The position numbers were made by a program, and so were the translations under genes. Under the pieces are notes generated by a model, which made no database searches, was not told the origin of the DNA, and was given only the letters and a program-made list of their open reading frames with translations. A stretch of 64,000 nucleotides of DNA. Origin: an uncultured Ruminococcus sp. (lineage in GTDB: Bacteria; Bacillota; Clostridia; Oscillospirales; Acutalibacteraceae). Position 1 is the first letter of the stretch; each line of letters opens with the position of its first letter. The DNA is taken from positions 1-64,000 of the forward strand of contig CACWOX010000010.1 of the NCBI GenBank assembly GCA_902762615.1. Reading direction: 5' to 3'. Below are positions 7,755 through 16,138 of the stretch, piece after piece.

Positions 7755-7797
7755 TTATTTTACATTACGCTGAATTTTTTTACAGGAGGTTTCATCT

Positions 7798-8175
7798 ATG
7801 ATAAAGACAATTTACACCAAGAACGCACCCGACGCCATCGGTCCCTATTCTCAGGCAAAGATCGCGGGAGGTTTCCTCTTCGCGTCGGGACAGATCGCCA
7901 TCAATCCCGCAAGCGGTACCGTGGAAGCCGACACCATCGAGGGGCAGACCGAACAGATCATGAAGAACATCGCAGCCATTCTCGCGGAAGCCGGTCTCAC
8001 CTTTGACAATGTGGTAAAGACCACCTGCTTCCTCAAGAATATGTCCGATTTCGCCACATTCAACGAAATCTACGGCAACTACTTCACCGGCAAGCCCGCG
8101 CGTTCCTGCGTCGCCGCCGCACAGCTTCCCAAGGACGTTTTAGCCGAGGTGGAGATCATCGCGGTCTGCGAGTAA
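7798..8175 (+). CDS. ridA: RidA family 2-iminobutanoate/2-iminopropanoate deaminase
   Basis: RidA hydrolyses the 2-iminobutanoate and 2-aminoacrylate derivatives released by PLP dehydratases and so protects PLP enzymes from damage. The 125-residue protein has the family hallmarks: AIGPYSQAK, ASGQIAINP, and the C-terminal ARSCVAAAQLPKDVLAEVEI, which contains the conserved arginine that binds the substrate carboxylate. The ATG at 7798 has an AGGAGGT ribosome binding site. It follows ilvA by 43 bases without a terminator between, so the two are probably co-transcribed. Confidence 0.95.
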   Translation: MIKTIYTKNAPDAIGPYSQAKIAGGFLFASGQIAINPASGTVEADTIEGQTEQIMKNIAAILAEAGLTFDNVVKTTCFLKNMSDFATFNEIYGNYFTGKPARSCVAAAQLPKDVLAEVEIIAVCE

Positions 8176-8195
8176 TTGATTTATATTATAATTTT

Positions 8196-8239
8196 AAGCA
8201 CGGCCATTCGATTCACAATTGATTTGCCGTGCTTTTTTT
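8196..8239 (+). terminator. Terminator after ilvA-ridA
   Basis: AAGCACGGC (8196-8204) pairs perfectly with GCCGTGCTT (8226-8234), and a T-run follows to 8239. The phosphatase start codon is only 22 bases beyond, so some read-through into the next gene is possible. Confidence 0.85.
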
Positions 8240-8260
8240 AAAAATGTGGAGGTTTATTCT

Positions 8261-8920
8261 ATGTACAAAGCCGTGATCTTCGACCTTGACGGTACGCTGC
8301 TCAACACCCTCGCCGACCTCGCCGACAGCTGCAATTATGTGCTTGCAGCCAAGGGGCATCAGGTATATCCTGTGGAGCAGTATAAAAAATTTGTCGGCAA
8401 CGGCGCAGCAATACTGATGAAGCGCATACACCCCGAAGGCACATCTCAGGCAGAGCTGGACGATTCACTTGCCAGATTCAGCGAGTATTACAGCGCCCAC
8501 AAGGATATAAAGACCGCGCCGTACGAAGGCATTCCCGAACTTCTGGGCAGTCTGAAGCAAAAAGGAATCCGTCTGTGTGTGCTCTCCAACAAGCCGCACG
8601 AAATCAGCACGCAGATCGTAAAGCAATATTTCGGCGAGGATACCTTTGATATCATCATGGGCAAATCGGCTGATTTTCCCGTCAAGCCGGATCCGACGTC
8701 CTGTCTGTATTTGATTGATAAACTGGGACTTGAAAAGAAAGATGTGCTTTATATCGGAGACAGCAACGTAGACATGCAGACGGCACGAAACGCGGGGCTG
8801 ACAAAATGCGGCGTCTGCTGGGGCTTCCGCTCCGAAGCCGAGCTGACAAACGAAGGGGCGGATTATCTGGCACACACCACAGACGATATCTTGCATTTGA
8901 CCACAGGAGAATCATTATGA
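8261..8920 (+). CDS. gph: HAD-superfamily phosphatase, phosphoglycolate phosphatase type
   Basis: This 219-residue Mg-dependent phosphohydrolase has all HAD motifs. Motif I is FDLDGTLLNT (residues 7-16), with nucleophile Asp8 and acid/base Asp10. Motif II is VLSNKP near 108, motif III is the lysine in VKPDP near 145, and motif IV is YIGDSNVDM near 165. The helical cap after motif I fits the Gph/PGP subgroup, which dephosphorylates 2-phosphoglycolate, but related cytosolic enzymes take pyrophosphate or sugar phosphates. The start at 8261 follows GTGGAGG. Its stop overlaps the next gene's start as ATGA. Confidence 0.85.
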   Translation: MYKAVIFDLDGTLLNTLADLADSCNYVLAAKGHQVYPVEQYKKFVGNGAAILMKRIHPEGTSQAELDDSLARFSEYYSAHKDIKTAPYEGIPELLGSLKQKGIRLCVLSNKPHEISTQIVKQYFGEDTFDIIMGKSADFPVKPDPTSCLYLIDKLGLEKKDVLYIGDSNVDMQTARNAGLTKCGVCWGFRSEAELTNEGADYLAHTTDDILHLTTGESL

Positions 8921-10392
8921 GAAAAGTCCTTTTGCATCATACGGTTCGTGTTATTACGGCGCTGTTTCTTGTCTCTTCGATCATGCTCACCGCTGCCTGC
9001 GGCATGCGGAATGTGACCATAGACGAAAGTGAATTTACCCGTACAGAAGCACAGCTGCCAAATCCAATGAAAGGCTTTGCTTCCTTTTACGGCAAGGCAG
9101 ATATGGACGCCTCTTTGGAATACATAGGGTTAAAATTCAACGAAATTTACACCTACGAAAACGGGCAGGGAAGGCTTGACACCGAGGAACTGGACAAAAA
9201 GCTCTCCAAGGTGGCGGAAAGAGGAAATTCCGCCATACTGCGCGTTTATATTCTGAATCCGGGTCATGTCAACAGCGAAGAAACCGGACTGTTTCTGCCT
9301 GAGAATCTTTACAATGAACTTAAAAGCGAAGGCGACATTTATTCCAATCGGGTGACAGGCGGCTTGCTGGAATATCCCGATTTCAACAGCGAAAAGCTCA
9401 TCGGCTGCATGATTGATTTTATCGGACAGTTTGCCAAAAAATACGACGGACATGCCGCTATCGCCGTCATTCAGATGGGTCTTTACGGCTCCTGGGGCGA
9501 ATGGAACATGTCGGAATGCCGCAACGGAAAATGCCTGATGACCAATGAAAACCTCAAAAGAATCATCGAGGCATACGTCTCCTGCTTCACCAAAACCAAG
9601 CTGATGGGTCGCAACCCTTCGCTCGGCTATGCCAACGAATTTCCCATAGGCTATCATGACGACAACTTTATGTTCAACACATCCGACTTCCACACCAAAA
9701 GCCGGGAGTGGAAGGCTCTGCTCAGAAAGCAGGATTACACCTACGGCACGCTTCAGCAATTCTATGATTTCATCAACGGCGACGGCGGCAAATATGAACC
9801 CCTGTGGGATAGATGGGAAACCCAGATGTTCGGCGGCGAGCTTTCGATGCAGATGTCAAAGGACCCGTTCGGACCTCTCTGGAGCGGAACGGAACGCGAA
9901 GCGCTCGATTACTGCATTGATCAGTTCCATATGTCGTGGCTGATGGGCGTCGGCGTGGGAGGCATTCCTGCCACCAACACAGAAGAGTACAAGGAATTCC
10001 GCAAGGTCGCCGGCAGCTTCGGTTACGATATTTTCATAGATTTGGTTTCAGGCAAGGATCGCACCGGCAAGCTGACAACCTCATTCGGCAATTCGGGTAT
10101 AGCGCCATTCTATTACGACTGGGATTTGGAATACCGCATTGTCGACGCAAAAGGTACTGCGGTCTACAGATACAGCGACGAAACATTCCGGCTGTCAACG
10201 CTGCTTCCGGGCGAAACCAAAGAATCGGTCTTTTTCATTCCCGACGATCTCAAAGCCGGTGAATACACCGTACAGATGAGGTTTGTCAATCCCGCCGAGG
10301 AGATATCCAAAAAGGTCATGCCTCTGCGGCTCTCCAACGACCATGAGATAAGAGACGGCTTCTACGAGCTTGCCAGAATAACAATTGAATAA
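8917..10392 (+). CDS. DUF4874/DUF4832-type lipoprotein
   Basis: This 491-residue lipoprotein starts with a signal peptide ending in LTAAC, with the lipid-anchor cysteine at residue 28. The mature part begins with the family's LPNPMKGFASFYGK segment, and a barrel-like region contains VIQMGLYGSWGEWN and FMFNTSDFHTK. A C-terminal beta domain (about 385-490, YYDWDLEYRIVD and onward) follows. This is the DUF4874-DUF4832 architecture. These proteins look like glycoside hydrolase-type barrels, but no activity is established that I can cite. The start overlaps the phosphatase stop by four bases. A galactanase gene converges on it, suggesting a polysaccharide theme. Confidence 0.75.
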   Translation: MRKVLLHHTVRVITALFLVSSIMLTAACGMRNVTIDESEFTRTEAQLPNPMKGFASFYGKADMDASLEYIGLKFNEIYTYENGQGRLDTEELDKKLSKVAERGNSAILRVYILNPGHVNSEETGLFLPENLYNELKSEGDIYSNRVTGGLLEYPDFNSEKLIGCMIDFIGQFAKKYDGHAAIAVIQMGLYGSWGEWNMSECRNGKCLMTNENLKRIIEAYVSCFTKTKLMGRNPSLGYANEFPIGYHDDNFMFNTSDFHTKSREWKALLRKQDYTYGTLQQFYDFINGDGGKYEPLWDRWETQMFGGELSMQMSKDPFGPLWSGTEREALDYCIDQFHMSWLMGVGVGGIPATNTEEYKEFRKVAGSFGYDIFIDLVSGKDRTGKLTTSFGNSGIAPFYYDWDLEYRIVDAKGTAVYRYSDETFRLSTLLPGETKESVFFIPDDLKAGEYTVQMRFVNPAEEISKKVMPLRLSNDHEIRDGFYELARITIE

Positions 10393-10421
10393 ATTCTTTT
10401 ATTGTTTCAGAAATAACAAAA

Positions 10422-10468
10422 GACTTGTGCTTCACCGCATATCAGCGGAAATATACACAAGCCTTTTT
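10422..10468. terminator. Bidirectional terminator between convergent genes
   Basis: ACTTGTG (10423-10429) pairs with CACAAGC (10456-10462), enclosing a second CCGC/GCGG helix, with a T-run at 10464-10468 and an A-rich flank on the left. It lies between two converging genes and should stop both. Confidence 0.75.
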
Positions 10469-10486
10469 GATTTTTTCAAGAATCAA

Positions 10487-11749
10487 TCATCCGAACACCT
10501 TCAGCGAATCAAGCGGCTTTCCATCGGCGTCGAAAAAAGCCTGATTATCCCACGTGCTGCCGCCGTAATACTTGCCGCCGTTGTCGGGATCGTACTCGGC
10601 GCAATAGCTGCTTGCCCAGCCGGAGCCGTATTTTTCCCATTTTTCGGAATTGCTTTTCGGGTCGTCTCCCACTGGAATCCACGCGCCTTCCCAATAAAAC
10701 ACTCCCAGAGCACCGCATTGGGCAGCGGCATTCATCACGGCTCTCACGCAGTCGGCTTGTCCCTGTTTGCTTGCGGGATAATCCGGCAGCAGCTCCGACT
10801 GCCCCGCAATATTTTGAAAGCCGTCACCGTCCTCAAGCGTATACGGATATGCGGTTTCGAGAACGACGGTCTGTTTACCGTATTTCTCTTTGACATCGGA
10901 CAACAGTTCCTTCATTTCCGGCAGACTTCCGTGCCAGTAGGGATAATAGGACACGCCGAAAACATCGTAATCAACCATGAATCCATTCAGCATACCGGCA
11001 TACCAGAGCATTCCCGCTCGATCTGCCGCAGGTGCAAAATGGACGGCGATCTTTATTGCGACACCGCACGAAACGGAAAAATCACGCACCGCCTTTGATG
11101 CCGATTGAAGAAGAACGGAGACGTTTTTCCAGTCGGATTCTCCGGCAAGACCGCTGTTGATTTCGTTGCCGATCTGCACCATACCGATATCCGCACCCGC
11201 AGAGGATATTGTTTCAAGAGAACTTACGGTGAAGTCATACAAAGCCGCGGATTTTTCTTCCACGGACATTTCACGCCATGCCTTCGGAGCATACTGCCGT
11301 GACGGATCCGCCCAGAAATCGGAATAATGAAAATCGACCAACAGCTTCATTCCGTACTTTGCAGCCCTCCTGCCTGTCTCGGCAGCCTTTTCCGCATCGC
11401 AGTTTCCTCCGCCGTAGCCATTTCCGTTCGCATCGTACGGGTCGTTCCACACACGCGCTCTGATGTAATTGACGCCTGCCTCCGAGAGCGTTTTCATCAG
11501 ATCCTGCGGCTTTCCGTCAGTGCCGTAAAATACAACGCCGCTTTGCTCCAATGAAATGACGCTCGAGACGTCCATTCCCTTTATGAAGCCTTCCGGCAGG
11601 GAATCGTATGCAGCACCGGAATCATTGGAGGAAACAGGCTCCTCCGACGATGACGATCCATCAGAAATGGCGCTATCCGAACAGCCGGATGTGCCAGGCA
11701 AAAACATAATCAAACAGGTCATCAGCAGCGCGATAATTCTATATTTCAT
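10487..11749 (-). CDS. GH53 endo-beta-1,4-galactanase, lipoprotein
   Basis: This enzyme is predicted to hydrolyse beta-1,4-galactan side chains of plant pectin (type I arabinogalactan). The 420-residue protein has a signal peptide with Cys23 in GTSGC, so it is likely lipid-anchored outside the cell, then a serine-rich linker (about 24-48). The GH53 barrel carries GMDVSSV, acid/base Glu196 in QIGNEIN and nucleophile Glu298 in VVLETAYPY. The family also shows RARVWNDPYDANGNGYGGG near residue 98. This points to a plant-polysaccharide-degrading lifestyle, as in gut or rumen bacteria. Confidence 0.93.
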   Translation of the reverse strand: MKYRIIALLMTCLIMFLPGTSGCSDSAISDGSSSSEEPVSSNDSGAAYDSLPEGFIKGMDVSSVISLEQSGVVFYGTDGKPQDLMKTLSEAGVNYIRARVWNDPYDANGNGYGGGNCDAEKAAETGRRAAKYGMKLLVDFHYSDFWADPSRQYAPKAWREMSVEEKSAALYDFTVSSLETISSAGADIGMVQIGNEINSGLAGESDWKNVSVLLQSASKAVRDFSVSCGVAIKIAVHFAPAADRAGMLWYAGMLNGFMVDYDVFGVSYYPYWHGSLPEMKELLSDVKEKYGKQTVVLETAYPYTLEDGDGFQNIAGQSELLPDYPASKQGQADCVRAVMNAAAQCGALGVFYWEGAWIPVGDDPKSNSEKWEKYGSGWASSYCAEYDPDNGGKYYGGSTWDNQAFFDADGKPLDSLKVFG

Positions 11750-11836
11750 ACTATCTGTTGCCCTCCAATATGGTAAAGTTTGCTTATGAAACCGGAATGA
11801 ACCGGCAGTCTGACGCCTGTCGGTTGCTTCAGCAAG

Positions 11837-12379
11837 TCAGCGCGAGTCCTTCAGCGTTTTCCTTATCTCGGCAAATGCAGCATCCTCCCCTTGCTCGGCA
11901 AGGAGCGTCAGCCAGCTTTCCAGCAGATCGGACGTCTCGGGATGAATGATGCGCCGCTGCTTCCCCTTCAGAAAATATTGCAAAGGCGACGAATCGGTGT
12001 AATTCTTTTTCATATAGGTTTTGCTTGCCGCCATGCGGTCGCAAAACATCTCCGCGACAAACACAACAGGCATTTTGACAGGCTGACAAAGCCGCGTCAC
12101 GGGGTCGTAATCGGTCCAGAATTCAAAGTGATGGCGGTTGCGTCCCTTGTGGTGCATCCAAGCGCGGGAATAGCCGATGTCCTCCCTTTCGGCTTCATTC
12201 GGGCTGCGCATTCCCTGAAAATACTTCACTCCGTTCCAGAATTCCGTCGGACTGTATTTGCTCAGGTCGTGCAGGAGTCCCCGTAACGGAATGCCCGCGC
12301 GGAAACAGTTTACAATGACCTTGCGCCGATGCATGTTGATGGTGTGAAGATGCCCGAAAAAACGTGCTGCAAAATTCAT
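11837..12379 (-). CDS. DUF5662 family protein
   Basis: This 180-residue protein is conserved in Firmicutes and phages and is assigned to DUF5662 from memory of its pattern. It shows INMHRRKVIVNCFRAG, then LLHDLSKYSPTEFWNG, then WMHHKGRNRHHFEFW. The H-D and repeated histidines look like a metal-binding HD-domain arrangement, which suggests a phosphohydrolase, but no substrate is known. The start is uncertain: ATG at 12379, or GTG at 12391 with AAGGAA too close upstream. It is divergent from the DEAD-box helicase. Confidence 0.65.
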   Translation of the reverse strand: MNFAARFFGHLHTINMHRRKVIVNCFRAGIPLRGLLHDLSKYSPTEFWNGVKYFQGMRSPNEAEREDIGYSRAWMHHKGRNRHHFEFWTDYDPVTRLCQPVKMPVVFVAEMFCDRMAASKTYMKKNYTDSSPLQYFLKGKQRRIIHPETSDLLESWLTLLAEQGEDAAFAEIRKTLKDSR

Positions 12380-12543
12380 GTATAGTAACACTTTCCTTAA
12401 AATAAATTCCTCATGAATATGCTATATCATAAAAACGGTTTTGTCAAGTGGCTCGGTTCATTCAAAATATTCATATAATTTCTGATGAATAATTCCAACT
12501 TTTGGTTAAAATCGGGTTTTTTATCTTCGTATGATAATTTAAA

Positions 12544-12572
12544 TTGCAATGTGACGAAACATATATTATAAT
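12544..12572 (+). promoter_or_regulatory. Promoter of the DEAD-box helicase gene
   Basis: TTGCAA (12544-12549) and TATAAT (12567-12572) are 17 bases apart. The -10 lies inside an AT-rich near-palindrome at about 12560-12581. The transcript would carry a leader of about 120 bases before the helicase ATG, including a small GGCGG/CGCTTCC-type hairpin near 12620. Long leaders are common for cold-induced helicases, but no cold-shock motif can be proven here. The remainder of the 12380-12698 gap holds nothing else I recognise. Confidence 0.6.
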
Positions 12573-12698
12573 TAATATGTACAAAATAGAGACATGTTTT
12601 TTAACGAATCAGATAATCGAGGCGGAACGCTTCCTTTTATCCCTCTAATTATTCGCAAATGTGCGGCACACGGCAAGATCGGAGGATTCTAAATATTT

Positions 12699-14381
12699 AT
12701 GCACACCATACTGTTTTCCGAATTAGGGCTTTCCGCGCCTGTTATGCAGGCAATTGACGACATAGGCTACGAAGAAGCCACTCCGATACAGACCAAAGCA
12801 ATTCCGCTGCTCATGAGCGGCAGGGACGTAATAGGTCAGTCGCAGACCGGCACGGGAAAAACGGCTGCCTTTGCCATTCCGGCCATCGAGCGACTGATTG
12901 CCGACGGAGACAGGGGCGTACAGGTGCTGATTCTGTGTCCCACACGGGAGCTTGCGATGCAGGCGTGTGAGGAAATACGCAAGCTGACCCGTCACGTCGA
13001 ATGGATACGTCCGGCAGCGATCTACGGCGGTCAGGACATTGATCGTCAGGTAAGGCAGCTGCATTCCGGCGTTCAGATAGTGGTCGGCACTCCGGGCAGG
13101 ATAATGGATCACATGCGCCGCCGCACGCTCAGGCTGGACAAGGTGAAGATCGCCATTCTTGACGAAGCCGATGAAATGCTCTCGATGGGCTTTCGCGACG
13201 ACATAGAAACGATATTTACCGATGTACCGCAGCAGCGCCAGACAGTGCTCTTTTCGGCTACGATGTCCCCCGAAATCATGGAGATAACCAAGCTCTACAT
13301 GACCGATCCCGAGATAATCCGGGTGGTGCGCAAGGAGCTGACAGTCGAGGAGATAGATCAGTACTACTACAACATACCCCACAGCCACAAAATAGAAGCC
13401 CTCAGCCGCCTGATGGACGTTTATCATCCCGAACCCGCCATGGTGTTCTGCAACACAAAGAAGCAGGTGGACGAGCTGGTAAGCGCGATGCAGCAGCGCG
13501 GATATGTCGCGGAGGGGCTTCACGGCGATATGAAGCAGCAGGCTCGCGACCACGTGATGAACACCTTCCGCAGCGGCAAGGTGGATATTCTGATTGCCAC
13601 CGACGTGGCGGCAAGAGGCATTGACATCTCCGGCATAGGCGCTGTATTCAATTACGACATTCCGCAGGACGTGGAATATTACGTCCACCGCATAGGCAGA
13701 ACCGGACGAGCAGGCAAATCCGGACTTGCCTTCACCTTTGTCACAGGCTCCCGCGAGATGGCGGAGCTTCGCGGCATAATGAACTACACCCATTCCGAGA
13801 TCACCAAAAGCTCCATTCCAACCAGCGCTCAGGTGATGGAGTGCCGCAGGCTGCGTTTTGCCCGCAATGTCTGTGCCGCTGTGGAAAACGAAGATCTGAG
13901 CGACTACATGGAGATGGTGGAGCAGCTTGCCGACGAGGGCATATCCGCTGTCGAAATAGCCGCCGCTCTGCTGAAATCCGAAATGACCTCCGGCGGAAAG
14001 GCGGCAATGCCCTCCGAAGCCGATGACTTCGCTTTTGCAGGGCATGAATACCGCAGAGACCGCGACAGCCGCAGGCAGGACGAACGCAAAAAACGCTGCG
14101 ACGGGCGCAGATCCGGCAGACGCGGACGCAGCGACTGTCCCACAGTCAAAATTTACATAAACCTCGGCAGCAGCGCAGGCGTCCTTCCCAAGCACATAGT
14201 AGGCACGGTAGCAAATGAAACCGGACTTGCCGGCAAATTCATCGGCAGAATAGAGATAAACGAACGCTATTCCACCTTCGATGTGCCGCAGGAGGCTGCC
14301 GGAATGGTGATTGACACTCTCAACAAGACCCGCGTGATGGGCAGAAGGGTCAATGCGCGGCTTTTTAACGAGCAATATTGA
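12699..14381 (+). CDS. deaD: DEAD-box ATP-dependent RNA helicase with DbpA-type RNA-binding domain
   Basis: This 560-residue helicase has the canonical motifs: Q motif near residue 26, Walker A SQTGTGKT near 48-55, PTRELA, DEAD in ILDEADEML near 155, SAT near 187, and HRIGRTGR near 330. A basic RGR-rich linker (about 450-480, RRDRDSRRQDERKKR) leads to a C-terminal DbpA/YxiN-type RRM (about 485-558, VKIYINLGSSAGV). In B. subtilis DeaD/YxiN that domain binds 23S rRNA hairpin 92, so a ribosome assembly or cold-adaptation role is likely. The AGATCGGAGG ribosome binding site supports the start. Confidence 0.93.
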   Translation: MHTILFSELGLSAPVMQAIDDIGYEEATPIQTKAIPLLMSGRDVIGQSQTGTGKTAAFAIPAIERLIADGDRGVQVLILCPTRELAMQACEEIRKLTRHVEWIRPAAIYGGQDIDRQVRQLHSGVQIVVGTPGRIMDHMRRRTLRLDKVKIAILDEADEMLSMGFRDDIETIFTDVPQQRQTVLFSATMSPEIMEITKLYMTDPEIIRVVRKELTVEEIDQYYYNIPHSHKIEALSRLMDVYHPEPAMVFCNTKKQVDELVSAMQQRGYVAEGLHGDMKQQARDHVMNTFRSGKVDILIATDVAARGIDISGIGAVFNYDIPQDVEYYVHRIGRTGRAGKSGLAFTFVTGSREMAELRGIMNYTHSEITKSSIPTSAQVMECRRLRFARNVCAAVENEDLSDYMEMVEQLADEGISAVEIAAALLKSEMTSGGKAAMPSEADDFAFAGHEYRRDRDSRRQDERKKRCDGRRSGRRGRSDCPTVKIYINLGSSAGVLPKHIVGTVANETGLAGKFIGRIEINERYSTFDVPQEAAGMVIDTLNKTRVMGRRVNARLFNEQY

Positions 14382-14412
14382 TAAAATAATTAAGCAAAAG
14401 GAAGTCTGAAAA

Positions 14413-14703
14413 ATGATCAAACACATCGTACTTTTTAAGCTGAGCGACAACAGCCCCGACAATTGCGCCAGGACAGCTGATATTCTTCGCTCGATGGACG
14501 GCAAGGTGGAGCTTCTGCGCGGAATCACCGTCGGAGTGGACAACCTTCATTCTCCGCGTTCCTACGACATTGCGCTGGAAGTGCTGCTCGACGACATGGA
14601 TGCTTTAGCGGCTTATCAGCAGGACGACTACCACTGCAATGTGGTAAAAAAGCACATGCATTCCGTCGCCTGCGCAAGCGTTGCAATAGATTTTGACATC
14701 TGA
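14413..14703 (+). CDS. Dabb (stress-responsive alpha/beta barrel) family protein
   Basis: This 96-residue dimeric alpha/beta-barrel protein of the Dabb family opens with MIKHIVLFKLSD and has the conserved YDIALEVLLDDMDALAAYQQ and HVVK-type VKKHM segments. Related proteins include plant stress proteins and olivetolic acid cyclase; bacterial members are mostly unassigned. It begins 31 bases after the helicase stop with a GGAAG ribosome binding site, so the two may share a transcript. Confidence 0.85.
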   Translation: MIKHIVLFKLSDNSPDNCARTADILRSMDGKVELLRGITVGVDNLHSPRSYDIALEVLLDDMDALAAYQQDDYHCNVVKKHMHSVACASVAIDFDI

Positions 14704-14706
14704 TAA

Positions 14707-15897
<1,191 letters not shown>

Positions 15898-15931
15898 TTA
15901 TCCCAGATTCGTAATTAATCACTAACAAATT

Positions 15932-15977
15932 AAGCTGCCGACCCGGCGTATTTCTGCAAAGGGTCAGCGGCTTTTTT
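15932..15977 (+). terminator. Terminator after ilvC
   Basis: AAGCTGCCGACCC (15932-15944) pairs imperfectly with GGGTCAGCGGCTT (15961-15973), and a T-run continues to 15977. Confidence 0.8.
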
Positions 15978-16039
15978 GTTTAATTTGATTAACTAACCAG
16001 ACAATTGTGCATCATAACAATCAACATTCGGCGCCGGTC

Positions 16040-16068
16040 TTGACAAATCCGACAAAAGACAATATAAT
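16040..16068 (+). promoter_or_regulatory. Promoter of the transglutaminase-like gene
   Basis: TTGACA (16040-16045) and TATAAT (16063-16068) form a perfect consensus pair 17 bases apart. The in-frame ATG at 16067 overlaps this -10 box and so cannot be the translation start. The true start must be downstream, which supports the ATG at 16139. Confidence 0.85.
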
Positions 16069-16138
16069 GAAAAAAAGAAACACTACGATGTACAGAGTAT
16101 TCAAGCAACCAATTAAACAATTGAAAGGGCTGGTAAAA

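Noticed and set aside
12560..12581. AT-rich palindrome at the helicase promoter as a regulator site
   Set aside because: It contains the -10 box itself and is so AT-rich that symmetry may be chance; not reported as an operator.
12723..14543. Open frame of about 600 codons on the minus strand
   Set aside because: It is antisense to the well-supported DEAD-box helicase, has no ribosome binding site and no domain pattern; it arises from codon bias.
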